From assembly GCA_033239525.1 (NCBI GenBank), contig BSYO01000003.1, forward strand, positions 3,156,001-3,220,000: DNA of 64,000 nucleotides, read 5' to 3'. Both the position numbers and the translations under genes were made by a program. Numbering within the stretch: position 1 is the first letter of the stretch; every line of letters begins with the position of its first letter. Below are positions 1 to 11,285 of the stretch, piece by piece. Source of the DNA: Nepenthes gracilis. Lineage: Eukaryota > Streptophyta > Magnoliopsida > Caryophyllales > Nepenthaceae. The notes below the pieces were generated by a model, which was not told where the DNA came from, ran no database searches, and was given only the letters and a program-made list of their open reading frames with translations.

Positions 1-2165
1 TTTTATTATAAAAATAATATTATTAGATATATTGTGTAATTAAGTCGTTGACTGAGTCGTCATTTTGGCGTGTGCGTTTTTTTCTGTGTTTATTTGTTTT
101 TCTGGCATAAAGAGTCGCAGTCGATCGCTCCTGTTTCCCGGCTCCATCGTGAGAACGAAATCCAGAGGAACGCCGATCAAGAATCATTTTCTTTCTCAAT
201 GAGCTCCATTGCCATCACAACGGTAAATTCTCTCTCATCATTCTCATTCACAAAATCAAAGTGGGTTAACTCCCTTAGCCCAACTCCAAAGTTCTTTGAT
301 TCTCATCACAGAGGCAAAAGGAAAACGAATTTGATTTTGAAGGTATCGAATTGCCTCGACATTAATAGTTCTGCGGCTTCTTCTCCGAACCTCCTGAAAT
401 CACACGACCAAGACCTCAAACCATCGTCCGTTTCGACATCTGGGCTTGTTTCTTTGAGGCTTAAGAGATTAGTTTCTGAGTTTCAATCGCTTCCGGAGCC
501 AATCGATCGAGTCAAGAGGCTGTTGGACTATGCGACGGTTCTTCCTCAACTCCGCGAGTCTACTCGGACGCCGGAGAATCGAGTCGCCGGATGCTCCGCT
601 CAGGTCTGGCTGGAAGTGGTAATCGATGAGTTTGAGAGGATGCAGTTTAGGGCTGACAGCGATTCTGAGATTACTAAAGGCTTCTGTTATTGCTTGATTT
701 ATTTGCTAGATGGCGCCTCGCCGGCGGAAGTTCTGCAGGCATGGTTTTTTTATATAGATTCCTGTCGGAATACTTCTTGTTTTTAATACTGAAAATTCTC
801 CGCATACAAAGAAGTTAAATAAATCAATACTCTGGGAATATCACTCAAGCTTGAACTGCGCGAGAAGCCTTTTGTAGCGTCTTGATTTCATTTTTGAAAT
901 TTTGGGATTCATAAACGATCCAATTTTCCAAAATTTGGGATTCTAGTTAAACTGAAGCTTCAAGGTTGTGATATTTCTCCATCTGCTCAGTTTGTATGAG
1001 ATCTGTTTCATTGTTGTTAAATTACTGTTTTTCAACAAAGATAAAGACTTGTCTTCGTTAAACCTCTTTCTCACTAGCATTTGGAGTTCTAGCCTCAATT
1101 AAACACCAATCAAAGATAAAGAATCAATTACACCATCTATTTTTATAGAACCCATCAATTCCAAGTGTCGAATTTCAAATAGCAAAGTTTTGTTAGCACC
1201 GATGTTGATAAATTGTTTATCATTTGAAGGTGAAAGCAGAGGATTTGGCGGACATGAATGTGGGACTGCCGGTCCGGTCGAGAGTGAACAGTTGGAACAA
1301 TGTGTTGGTAAGTATGAAGGAAAGAACTAAAGCTCTCATTGCAGAAACAGAGGAACGGCCTGCAGTTAAACAACCCTCTCCTTCTGTGGTAACCAATGCT
1401 AATGGTAATGCAATTTAGGTGTATTTTTTTTTTTAGCTGAATTTTGTGATGACCATTATTCATATGAAAATTTTGGGGTTCAATGTCAGCTAATAATGAA
1501 ATTAAACATGACTTTTGAGTTGGGACAAATTTGAAACACTGATATGGATGGGTTAGTGTGTCATGCACAGTGGAAAACAATTTGTGCAGTGATCTAGACC
1601 GGCTGTATGAAAATTTTAAGTTATAAATAATCATCATAAATATATCATTAAATATAATATCTATATTAAATAATAAACTTTTCAAAATATAAAATAATAA
1701 AAATATATATAATATAATTTTTTTAAAAAATATAATTTTAATAAAATATCTAAAAACTAACGGCTAATAAAGAAGTATAAAAAATCTCTTGTCATAAAAC
1801 TTTTAGACTTTAATATTATCTCTACCTCGAATATCAACAACAAATACACAATTTTCTCTAACACACTATCAAACCATCACTTTAGAGCCAACAAATAAAA
1901 CATAAGTATGTATTGTTTTGATTATTTTTAATAAAAATAAAGTGTCTAATAAGATAAAATATTATTTTTATTTTTAAATATCTTTTAAAATCAACAATAA
2001 CTAAAGAGGAAAAGCAGATAGCATCTCAGATTATTACATCAATATAAGTAAAAATTAAAAAATAATATATTTTTCGTATATTTAAATCAGCATAATTATT
2101 CTGAAAATTTAACATTACTTGCAGATCTACGGCATTATAGGATTGAAACTCTAATGACAATAAAT
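1..2165 (+). repeat. Tandem duplication, copy 1 (SufE-like locus)
   Basis: The first 2.1 kb aligns over its whole length with 2441-4200, both starting at the same ttttattataaaaataatat motif. This copy keeps the longer, intact coding sequence. The offset between copies shrinks from about 2440 to about 2040 bases along the block, so the second copy has lost roughly 400 bases in many small pieces. The duplication extends beyond the gene into AT-rich flank and may begin left of the window. Confidence 0.85.
199..1418 (+). CDS. SufE-domain protein, plastid type (SUFE2-like)
   Basis: SufE proteins accept persulfide sulfur from a SufS/NFS2 cysteine desulfurase and stimulate plastid Fe-S cluster assembly. 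Two exons are inferred: 199-738 and 1230-1418, giving about 242 residues. I start at ATG 199 (MSSIAITT) rather than an upstream in-frame ATG at 70, because it opens a Ser/Thr-rich, basic stretch typical of a chloroplast transit peptide. The SufE domain begins near residue 85 (LKRLVSEFQSLPEPIDRVKR). The persulfide-accepting cysteine lies in VAGCSAQVW (about residue 132), followed by FRADSDSEITKGF. Exon 2 resumes at VKAEDLADMNVGLP and SRVNSWNNVLVSMKERTK, and stops about 25 residues later. The length matches single-domain SUFE2 better than SUFE1 (SufE+BolA). The sequence also resembles the SufE domain of plastid quinolinate synthase, but no NadA part follows. The family-consistent junction needs a GC donor at 739. 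The next gene-like sequence is its degenerate tandem copy. Confidence 0.8.
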
Positions 2166-2440
2166 TTGTTTGATTATATAAAAATTTTACAAAATAATAA
2201 AATAAAAATAAATTAATTTTTCCAAATATAAATATATTATGTATTTATTCAATAATTTTTTAAATTAAAAAATAGATTTTTTTAATTTTCAAAAATTAAA
2301 AATATTTTGAATATCATATTTTAAAATTACATGTTATTTCATTTATTTTTTATTAAAATTTATAATTTCAAAACATCCAACGATATTTAAATGTATTTAA
2401 AAATAATTGTTTAATAGGCTGCGAGAATTAATAAATTATA
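1419..2440. other. AT-rich 3' flank of the SufE-like gene
   Basis: No coding potential beyond short AT-rich frames. The part up to about 2165 is shared with the flank of the second copy; 2166-2440 is unique spacer between the tandem copies. Confidence 0.6.
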
Positions 2441-4200
2441 ATAATTTTATTATAAAAATAATATTATTAGATATAGTTTCGTTAGAGTCGTCATTTTGGC
2501 GTGTGCGTTTTTTCTGTGTTTATTTGTTTTTCTGGACAAAGTCGATCGCTCCTGTTTCCCGGCTCCATCGTGAGAACGAAATCCAGAGGAACGCCGATCA
2601 AGAATCATTTTCTTTCTCAATGAGCTCCATTGGTAAATTCTCTCTCATCATTCTCATTCACAAAATCAAAGTGGGTTAACATAGCCCAACTCCAAAGTTC
2701 TTTATTCTCATCACAGAGGCAAAGGACTAACTATATAATCTTGCCTCGACATTAATGTTCTAGCTTCTTCTCGAAATCTTGAAATCACAGCCAAGACCTC
2801 CAACCATCGTCCGTTTGACATCTGGGCTTGTTTCTTTTTATTAGTTTCTGAGTTTCAATCGCTTCCAAGCCAAATCTAAAGGCTGTTGGACTATGCGAAG
2901 TTCTTCCTCAACTCCACGAGTATACTCGGACGCCGGAGAAAGTCGCCGGATGCGCCGCTAAGGTCTGGCTGGAAGTGGTAATCGATGAGTTTGAGAGGAT
3001 AGTTTAGGGCTCGATTCTGAGATTATAAGGCTTCTGTTATTGCTTATTAATTTGCTATCGCCGGCGGAAGTTCTGCAGGCATGGTTTTTATATAGATTCG
3101 CTGTCGGAATACTTCTTGTTCTTAATACTAAAAATTCTCCGCATAATTATATAATCAATATGATATCTTACCCTTTTTCGCGTCTTGATTTCATTTTTGA
3201 AAATATTCTAAACTCCAATTTTCCAAAATTTGGGAAGTTCAAATGAAGCTTAGGTTCTTATTTACCATCATTCAGTTTGTAAATCTGTTTCAAAATACTG
3301 TTTACCACAAAGATAACAACTTGTATTTAAACCTCCTTCTCACTAGCATTTGGGTTCTAGCCTCAATTAAACATCAATCAATCAATTACGCCATCTATTT
3401 TTATAGAAATCAATTCCAAGTGTCTAATTTCAAAAGAAAGTTTTGTTAGCACCGAATATTGTTTATCATTTGAAGGTATTTCATGAATGTGGGACTGCCG
3501 GTCCGGTCGAGAGTGAACAGTTGGAACAAAAGTATGAAGGAAAGAACTAAAGCTCTCATTGCAGAAACAGAGGAAATGCCTGCAGTTAAACAACCCTATT
3601 TGACCAATGCTAATGGTAATGCAATTTAGGTGTATTTTTTTTTAGCTGAATTTTTATGTCCATTATTCATATGAAAATTTTGGGGTTCAATGTCACTAAA
3701 ATAAATAAACTGACTTTTGAGTTCAAATTTGAAACAATATGGATGGGTTAAGTTCATCCAGTGGAAAACAATTTGTGCAGTGATCTACACCGGCTGTACG
3801 TTATAAATAATTCATAAGTATATCATTAAATATAATATATTAAATAATAAACTTCTCAAATGATGAAATAATAAAAATATTTATAATATAAAATTTTTTT
3901 AAAAATATAATTTTAATAAAATATAAAAATCAGTATCAAAAATAGATAAAACTTTTACTTTAAATTATACTTGAATATAACAAATACACAATTTTCTCTG
4001 GTTCAAACCATCTATTTTTAATACAAATAAAACGTAAGTGTGGATAAAATGTCTAATTCAACAATAACTCATTTTATCTTATTATTTCATCAATATGAGT
4101 AAATTGAAAATAATATAAGATAAATCAATAATTATCCGAAATTTAACGTTATGTAGTAACTATAATTCAAAAGCCAATGACAAATAATGTCAATAATATA
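2441..4200 (+). repeat. Tandem duplication, copy 2 (deletion-ridden)
   Basis: Homologous to 1-2165 across promoter, both exons, intron and 3' flank. Differences are dominated by short deletions and small block replacements: for example the 11 bases between CTCCATTG and GTAAATTC are gone, and GTTAACTCCCTTAGCC has become GTTAACATAGCC. Confidence 0.8.
2620..3629 (+). pseudogene. SufE-like pseudogene (tandem copy)
   Basis: Starts at the ATG equivalent to 199 and ends at the TAG equivalent to the end of the intact gene. Multiple frameshifting deletions interrupt the transit-peptide and SufE regions; no frame of the domain exceeds a few dozen residues. The cysteine region is still legible (cgccggatgcgccgctaagg). 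The start of exon 2 has lost the block coding for KAEDLAD, so splicing at the old acceptor would not restore the domain. The exon 1 end, including CAGGCATGG, is retained. It is unlikely to make SufE; an RNA product cannot be excluded. Confidence 0.85.
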
Positions 4201-5413
4201 ATTAAGATTCTATAAATTTTGAATATCAATAAAAATATAGGTTCCATTGAAGTTAAACAATTAGATCTTATATATTAGTATGAACAAACAACTACATATC
4301 TGCCACAAATGGTTGGATGAATTCACGTGGTACTGATAAGAAAATAAATAATTATTCAATCAAGTATTGAAAATTTTTAATACCCATCCTATTTTTATAA
4401 GGGATTCATAAATATAGAATATTCAATAATTTTGATATTCATAAGTTTGTCATGATATCTTTTAGACAAAACTCCAAATTAATAATCTCATTCAATCTCA
4501 CAAATCCAACAACCCTTGGTAAGTTATCCATTGATATTTAACGTATAATATTCATATGATTATAAACATTTTTTTAAATAATCTCAAATTTTAATAGTGT
4601 TGTTAATTTCATATTTTTAATACCATACACTATAATCTCATTTACAAATTTTATAACCCGCAATTAAAATATATAGAAACAATTATCGAGATTATTAAAA
4701 AAATTTAAAAATAATTAATTATTTAATTGAATATTAAACTTTTTAATACCCATCCTATTTATAAGCATAAATAGACAAAACTTTTATATACACACGGTGT
4801 CATTAATTTTTACACCAAATTTATAACCCAAAATATATATCCATATATTTACTAACATCTCCTAAAACAATAATTTTATATATCCTGTTTATTTTATAAC
4901 AAAAAAATACAAATATAAATATATATATATATGTTACAGGCACGCATACAACACTGCCATACATATTTATATACTCCCACTGCCATCCAAAAATATATAT
5001 ATATATCTTCCGCCTCATCATCTTCCTATAACTACAAGTTTACATAAACCCAGATCCATATACATATGTATATACACAATATATACATATTGACAGATTA
5101 CACGTGCACGCCCACACACACACACACAAATGTATGTTTATCTCCTATGTACCTATTTATATATTTTATTTTACACACACAACTGTATATACGTTTGTAA
5201 ACTCTCAAACCGATGGCCTCCTGTACTACCCATTAACGCACCAAAGTTCCAATTTAACCTCTCACCATCTTCAATCACCGTAAACGATCAAACATTCGTA
5301 CAGAGCACGAAGCCTTGTTTTACCTTTCACTGATTCTCACCGGAAAAATATGAAAATCTCAACTTCCCTCTTCCCACATGAAAAAAAAAAAGAAGTGTTA
5401 TTATTCCACTAAT
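3630..5413. other. AT-rich spacer with microsatellites
   Basis: Duplicated 3' flank up to about 4200, then AT-rich DNA without recognisable genes. It contains TA-rich runs (4915-4935, 4993-5006) and a CA microsatellite near 5108-5127. I see no supported coding sequence. Confidence 0.5.
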
Positions 5414-5418
5414 TCCAC

Positions 5419-5862
5419 TGATGCATGCAACAGTGACACCCTACTTGTTTCAGCGAAAAAGGGGAAGGAGCAGAACAGACAAGTAAAGAGGGGGGCAGGG
5501 AGACCTGAAAGAAGGGGCGAGGGAACAGGAAACAGACGAGTAATAAAGACAGAAAAGGGAAGAGAGAGAGAATAATTGCAACTACTCGGTATTTTCTTAA
5601 TTCTGTAGCCCAATATATAATACATGTAACAAAAAGTGGTTAGGGAACAAATAAAAATAAAATATGGTAGCATGGTAACAGAATATAGATATATATACTA
5701 ATAAAATATGTGAGTTATACTTTGATTATATCAAATGTAATCTAGAAATTTCACGGGTGGTCGAGTCGGGTGGTTACTTTGACGAGACTCTAGATGGTCA
5801 GCAACTGGACCCGTGAACTAGGCTGTGGGCTAAACCGGTCCACATCAGCAATGCCCATAACA
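5419..5862 (-). repeat. 3' LTR of the chromovirus
   Basis: On the plus strand it runs TGATGCATGCAACAG to GCCCATAACA, so it has TG..CA ends. It is matched by 10429-10821. It includes the shared AATTGCAACTA and TAATAAAATATGTGAGTTATA stretches. On the minus strand the sequence before it (GATAGGGATGGTAA) is purine-rich and suits a polypurine tract. Confidence 0.88.
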
Positions 5863-5924
5863 TTACCATCCCTATCAAAAAGAACTTTATTCTTAATGTT
5901 AAAGTTTGAAAATTTCTAACAGAG

Positions 5925-7203
5925 AACAGCAGCCAGCTCCCAAGTCGCCTCCTCTAGAGTTAAAAATGCCATTAGACAAGAAGCCGTGGAGCAAATTTAC
6001 CATGTTGCAAGACCTTGTGGAACCTCAATAGTCGTGTGGGAAACAGTAAGGGCCGAGATCAACATGCTTCAGTAGGAAGCTCAACCTGTTGGTCGGCTCG
6101 ATCACCCTAGCATTTTTTGAGCAGCGAGATGTGAAAAACGTTATGAATTTTTGCGTATTTCGGTAATTGTAGCTGGTAAGCAACTGGGCCAACACGCTCT
6201 AATATCCGGAAATGTCCATAGTAACGCTTAGCAAATTTATTGGATTGCCGATATGTTGTCGTGGTTTGGCGATAAGGTTGTAATTTCACAAAAATCGAGT
6301 TTTTTGGCTAAAACTCCTTATCTGTTTAGTGCGCATCTACTTGATTCTTCATGCGTAACCGGGTGCGTTGTAGATTGGCCTTAAGAGTGGCGATGAGGTT
6401 GGACCGATCAGTGAGCACTTCATCAACAGCTGCTATCGGAGAAGTTCCTTGGACATAATCCAATAACGATGGTGGTGGCCGATCGTATACAGCTTTAAAG
6501 GGGGTCATTTTAATGGCGGAATGCCATGCCGTATTATAGTGCCATTCGGCCCATGGTAGAAATCGTCCCCAAGTAACCAGATGATCAGCTTCAAAGCTCT
6601 GTAGATAATCTTCAAGTCACCAATTTATCACTTCAGTCAGTCTGTCAGATTGTGGATGGTAAGAGTTGCTGGGAGACAAGATAGTTCCTTGTGAGTGGAA
6701 TAACTCTTTCCAAAAGACACTCATAAAGATGGGATCCCTTTTTAAAACAATGGCCATTGGAAACCTATGGAGGCGGCATATATCTCTAACAAACACTTCG
6801 GCCAACTCCAAAGTGGTGAAGTGGCTGCCCAAAGGAGAAAAGTGGGCGTATTTCGACAAGCGATCCACAACCACAAGAATCACTGTTCGTCCTCTAGACG
6901 ATGGAAGATGAGTGATGAAATCTATGAAAATAGATTCCCATTTTACCTAGGATGGGGAGAGATTGCAGCAACCATTGAGACGCCATGTTGAGATGCTTAA
7001 CTTGTTGGCAGACTGTGAAACTGGAGACAAAAATGGGGTATATCCTCCCACATACAAGGCCAATAAAAAGAAGCAGATATTCTAGCCAACGTGCGTTGAA
7101 TTCCAACATGGGCCCCTAAGGGTGAACTGCGGTGTTCCTGCAAAATCAATTCTTGCAAAGCTGACTCGGGAGGAATGAAGAGCCAGTTCTTAAAAAAAAT
7201 CAA
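5925..7203 (-). pseudogene. Chromovirus integrase with chromodomain remnant
   Basis: Reading right to left on the minus strand: the zinc-binding N-terminal region (6997-7203; ESALQELILQEHRSSPLGAHVGIQRT, with FYWPCMWEDI); the catalytic core (6617-6883; MILVVVDRLSKYAHFSPL, then SNSYHPQSDRLTEVIN); the core-to-C-terminal link (6326-6508; MTPFKAVYDRPPPSLLDY); and the C-terminal barrel (6107-6289; KFAKRYYGHFRILERVGPVAYQLQLP, HNVFHISLLKK). Near 5940-5985 a broken chromodomain is readable: LV-stop-WH, then after a frame change EEATWE. The domains lie in different frames. The family inserts cDNA into DNA, with chromodomain targeting; this copy cannot work. Confidence 0.85.
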
Positions 7204-7884
7204 CCCATCACGAATTGTGTAATGTTCGAATTCTTCAGGACGATCATTAATTGAGTTGACGAAGGTAGTTGCGGAAGGTTGTCACTTGTAGTATTCTCAA
7301 AGAGAAGCTAGCAGTGCGATCACAGGTTTTGACATCGACTGTATAGCACAACAAAAGCCTTCCTGCATTCTGGACAGGGTGTTGCTAGGCCATTCTCTTG
7401 GCTTGGACGGAATATGATCTCAAAATCATATCCTATTAATTTGGTTATCCACTTCTACTGTTCGGGGGTAGCATTGCTTGAGCCATAAGGGCCCTCAGAG
7501 GTTGGTGATCGGTTTGGATGACGAATTTGGCACTCAGCAGATATTGTCGCCATTTTTTTATTGCCTCTATAATCGCATAGAGTTCACGGATGTAAGTGGA
7601 GGAGAGTTGCAGCTTCGGACATAGCTATCGGCTAAAGAAGGCCAAGGGCCAACCCGACTGCACCAGTACAGTTCCCACTCTGCTACTAGAAATATCCGTA
7701 TGCACCACAAATGATTTTGAAAAGTCTGGTAAGGTCAAGACAGGCGTAGAAGTGAGAGCGATTTTAAGAGACTCGAAAGTTATTGTAGCATCAAGGCCCT
7801 AAACGAAGGCATTTTTCCGAAGCAACTAAGTGAGCGGTGCAGAAATCTGAGTGTATCGGGTTAAAAAATGCCTATAGTATCCTG
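7204..7884 (-). pseudogene. Chromovirus RNase H region (degenerate)
   Basis: This segment lies between recognisable RT and integrase on the minus strand, where Ty3/gypsy RNase H belongs. Fragments such as the equivalents of the family motifs around AIIEAIKKWRQYL (near 7550) and the DFSKSFVVHTDISSS-type stretch (near 7690-7720) can be read, but stops and frame changes are frequent. The assignment rests on position plus these short matches. Confidence 0.6.
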
Positions 7885-8769
7885 CTAGTCCAAGGAAGCC
7901 CCATAGTTATTTGCAATTTTCGTGGGATCCACTACCACTCCTTGTGCAGACACGATATGGTCTAAATAAGATAGCGATGATTGCCCAAATTCACACTTGG
8001 ATTGTTTAGCATAGAAGGAGTTGTTAGGCAGAATTGGAGTAACTTGAGTGAGATGTTGGAGATGCACTTCCTTGGAGGAACTATAAATCAAAATGTTATC
8101 AAAGAAGACCAGCGACAAATTTTGAAGCACAGGATGGAAAATAGTATTCATTTCGATTTGAAATGAAGAGGGAACATTTGATAAATCAAGAACATAATTA
8201 GAAATTCGTAATGCCCATCATAAGTTCGGAAAGCGGTCTTATGAAGATCCTCAGAATGCACACAAAGCTAGTGATACCCTGCATGCAAGTCTAGCTTAGA
8301 AAACATTGTGGCGCCACCTAACTCATCCAGTAGTTCATCGATAGTTGGAATTAGGAACTGTTTTTGATGGTAATGGCATTAAGAGCGCGATAATCTACAC
8401 AAAACCTCCAACTGGCATTTTCTTTTCACTAGGAGAACAGGTGATGAGAAGAGACTAGTGTTAGGTCCGAATGATTCCTTTAGACAACATCTCCTTGATC
8501 AATTTCTTCATTTTCTCCTTCTAAAAGTGTGGATAATAGTAAAGTTTAACATTCATTGGTGGGGCATGGGGTTTCAAAGGGATTTTGTGGTCATTAGAGC
8601 ACAATGGAGGCAACCCATGTGGTACAACAAATATATCCTTAAATAGAGTAAGGATATTACAAAGGGTAGAGAAAATTTGAGGATCATGAATATGAGGGAA
8701 ATGGAAGGGAAGCAGAGAATTTGCAGGGCCATCTTCTAGCGTACATTCTATAATTGGAGTTACCGTCAA
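7885..8769 (-). pseudogene. Chromovirus reverse transcriptase, catalytic box altered
   Basis: The N-terminal RT stretch is at 8521-8769 (FKDIFVVPHGLPPLCSNDHK) and the palm/thumb stretch at 7885-8151 (MNTIFHPVLQ, then VFFDNILIYSSS and QSKCEFGQSSLSYLDHIVSAQG). The catalytic YxDD box, normally FFDDILIYS in this family, reads FFDN, so the second metal-binding aspartate is gone. The middle (8152-8520) has several stops. Confidence 0.85.
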
Positions 8770-8825
8770 TTGAAAGTAAGAAATAGCCGAATTTGTCAGG
8801 TTACTATGCTACAGTTGGTTTAATG

Positions 8826-9173
8826 TCATGGTGGAATGGTAGTGCTAAGCACCCCATGGAGGGTAAGTTGAGTGCCTGTATGGGTGAAACTCATCCACAG
8901 GGATTTATAATCAATCAAAACAGGACCAATGGATGCCAACCACCGGACCTCAAGAACCAGGTCTGCCCCATAGATCGGGAGCAAGTACAAGTCCATTGGA
9001 AATCGTGAGGAGCCTATTGTAAGGGAGATGTTGACACATAATCTTTCACAGTGTAACGAATCGCCATTACCAACGGTAACATTAAAACAGTGAGATGACT
9101 CTATTGAAAGTCCAAGACACCTAGCTAACCGAGTTTGCAAGAAATTATAGGTGGAGCCACTATCCACCAACAC
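8826..9173 (-). pseudogene. Chromovirus aspartic protease region
   Basis: A continuous 115-residue stretch begins MLVDSGSTYNFLQTRLARCL. DSG is the retropepsin active-site triad, and the spacing to LYLLPIYGADLVLEVRWLAS matches gypsy protease just before RT. The active-site residues are intact, but the frame is cut off from gag and RT by stops. In the family the enzyme processes the Gag-Pol polyprotein. Confidence 0.8.
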
Positions 9174-9555
9174 TACTACTGAATGAGCTGAGATTGTTCC
9201 TTGTAGCTATAGAGTGATTGGGGCCTGATGTCTTTCAAAGGCATGAAAGGAGATAGTTGGAGTGCTATCTGGCTTTGGAAGCAAAAGAGACACCCCTGTT
9301 GGCAATTTCATTGAAGATGTAGGATTTACAGAATCTTCTTCAGACAACACAACTTCAGACAATACATGGCCTTCGTCCTATACAAGCATACATAAAAATT
9401 AAGGTGGTTTATTCCGATATCCCGGTGTAAATTGTTCATTATAGTTGAAACACAGGCCACGTTCCCATCGTAAGCCATTTCAGTAGAGGTTAATTTCTTT
9501 ATTGAAAATTTTGGTGGGAGGCTCTGAGATGAAGTTGGTGAAGGGGTAGGGGTAT

Positions 9556-10374
9556 TTAGGGATTTGATAACAAAAGGAGGTTAATGCGAGTTGGTTCGGT
9601 TGATTCCAGCTTTTTCTCCACCAGTTTAGCCATTCTAATTACCTCGGGCAGGGAGATGGGCTTCAACAATAGGAGCTCCCGTCGAATGTCATCCCGTAAG
9701 TCAAAAATAAAACAATTCAAGAGATTGGTGGCAATGAGCCTAGGGGTTCGAGTAGATAAATATTCAAACTTTGCCATGTATACCGCCACAATGGTGGTTT
9801 GCTGAAATTTATATAGAGCAGCTTCATAGTTCACAAAAGAGGAAGGTCTAAAGCGAAGCTCCAAATCATGAGAGAAGAGTTCCTAAGTGGATAACTAGCG
9901 AGTTGTATACATCCATTGATACCATTACAATGCCATCCCTGACAAATAATATGCAGCAATAGTCAATATATGCTCTGGAGGAGTGTTGTGGTAAAGGGAA
10001 AAGTGATCGATTTGGAACAACCACCCATTCATGTTGTCTCCAGAGAAAAATGAGATTTCAATTTTAGGCAAACGAAGGTGGATGTCATTAGGGTTATTTG
10101 TTGGGGTCAGCAGCAGAGCCGATAAAGGTTGTGAAATGGGTATGGCAAACACCGGAGGTGAGGGGTAGCTCACAGTAGGTGTAGGATGTAAGGGAGAAAG
10201 CGAGGATGCTAAAGTGAATTTCTCCATTCGAGCTAAGGTACGGTGGATTTTAGCGATCGATTGCTTAATGTATTCTACGATCGCCGTATTAGTGGCGATT
10301 CCCTCCGAATGTTGTTGGACTATAGCCATGACCTCCTTTAATTCCTTTGCCGTGCCTGAGATCCTCTCATCCAA
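9556..10374 (-). pseudogene. Chromovirus gag
   Basis: Two frames. 9925-10374 gives the N-terminal part: MDERISGTAKELKEVMAIVQ, then a Pro-rich linker and LRLPKIEISFFSGDNMNGWL. 9556-9864 gives the capsid-type part: FVNYEAALYKFQQTTIVAVY, then LPEVIRMAKLVEKKLE. This matches the retrotransposon gag family. The frame change and stops between 9865 and 9924 break the protein. Gag would form the cytoplasmic virus-like particle. Confidence 0.82.
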
Positions 10375-10409
10375 TGCCTGAGATCTTGTTGTGATACCTT
10401 ATGCAATGG

Positions 10410-10428
10410 GTCTCAATGAGGGTACCAC
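10410..10428 (-). other. Primer-binding-site position of the chromovirus
   Basis: Directly inside the 5' LTR on the minus strand the sequence reads GTGGTACCCTCATTGAG, starting with no spacer after the LTR. Its position and the TGGTACC start suit a tRNA primer site. I could not assign the tRNA. Confidence 0.5.
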
Positions 10429-10821
10429 TTATGCATGTAACAGTAACGCCCTGCTTGTTTCAGGAAAAAAGAGGGGGGAGGGAGATGTGACAAAAGGGGT
10501 GAGGGAATAGGAAACAGACTAGTAATGAGCAGAGAAAAATGAAGAGAAGGGGAATAATTGCAACTATTTGATATTTTCTTCATTCTGTAGCCCAATATAT
10601 AATGCATGTAAGAAAAAGTGGTTAGTCAACAAATAAAAATAAAATATGACAGCAGAATATGTATATATATATATATATTAATAAAATATGTGAGTTATAT
10701 TAGGAATTTCATTGGTGGTCGTGTGAGACGGCTACTTCGATGAGACTCCCAACGGTCAACAACTGGACCCGTGAACTGTGCCACGGGCTGAACCGGGTCC
10801 ATATCAGCAAGGCCCGTAACA
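10429..10821 (-). repeat. 5' LTR of the chromovirus
   Basis: Counterpart of 5419-5862, from TTATGCATGTAACAG to GGCCCGTAACA on the plus strand. Its first bases are TT where the other copy has TG, an end mutation. It contains a longer TA microsatellite at about 10663-10679. Confidence 0.88.
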
Positions 10822-10826
10822 TCCAC

Positions 10827-11285
10827 CCCTCAATTTTAACGTGAAACCCACAAATTTTTCGGTTTTTTCATCACGAAACAGGAGCCCTGTTTTTCCCAAA
10901 AATCTCAGATTTCAACCATGTACAATTGAATTTTACAATTGAATTTTCCAAAAATCTCGACACGAGTAGAAAATAGACATTAATAGGAAGCAAGGAAGTG
11001 CTTTACTTGCCTGATTTCGACGATTAGTGGTAGCGGCGGCGAGGAATAGCGGCGACGGTAACGGCGGTAACCACTCTCTCTCTCTCTCTGTGCTTCTCGA
11101 TCAGCCCCGAAATAAGAAGAATTAAGGTGGGGATTTAGGAGACAGGAGAAGAAACGGAAGAGACATAACAGCGGCAGGGAGAAGAGTAACGGATGAAGAA
11201 GAAAAGAGAAAATGGGAGAGGGAAAGGGGAAAGCAGAGTCGGGAAGGAAGAGGCAAGAGAGTGTAACGCAATTATTGCATTTTAT
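10827..11285 (-). other. CT-rich leader-like segment (minus strand)
   Basis: On the minus strand this is pyrimidine-rich, with a (CT)n run at about 11071-11088, a GC-richer stretch (11020-11065) and a splice-donor-like ATCAGGCAAGTAAAG near 11007. It resembles either the 5' leader of a host gene or the U3/R region of an older LTR into which the chromovirus inserted. No coding frame supports either. Confidence 0.3.

Larger units (their letters stand above)
5419..10821 (-). mobile_element. Ty3/gypsy chromovirus, full-length but decayed
   Basis: A 5.4-kb LTR retrotransposon whose sense strand is the minus strand. Two related LTRs (5419-5862 and 10429-10821) bound gag, protease, RT, RNase H and integrase remnants in the order gag-PR-RT-RH-INT from right to left, as in Ty3/gypsy. 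The target-site duplication TCCAC is present at 5414-5418 and 10822-10826. A chromodomain remnant lies at the C-terminal end of integrase. Every domain is broken by stops or frameshifts and the LTRs differ in substitutions and in length (444 versus 393 bases), so the insertion is old and cannot be autonomous. Confidence 0.92.

Noticed and set aside
5108..5127. CA microsatellite and other short runs as CRISPR-like or regulatory arrays
   Set aside because: Simple sequence repeats without spacers; CRISPR arrays are not expected in a plant nuclear genome.
9584..9805. Plus-strand open frame within the gypsy gag
   Set aside because: It is the antisense shadow of a recognisable gag domain and has no protein-family resemblance.
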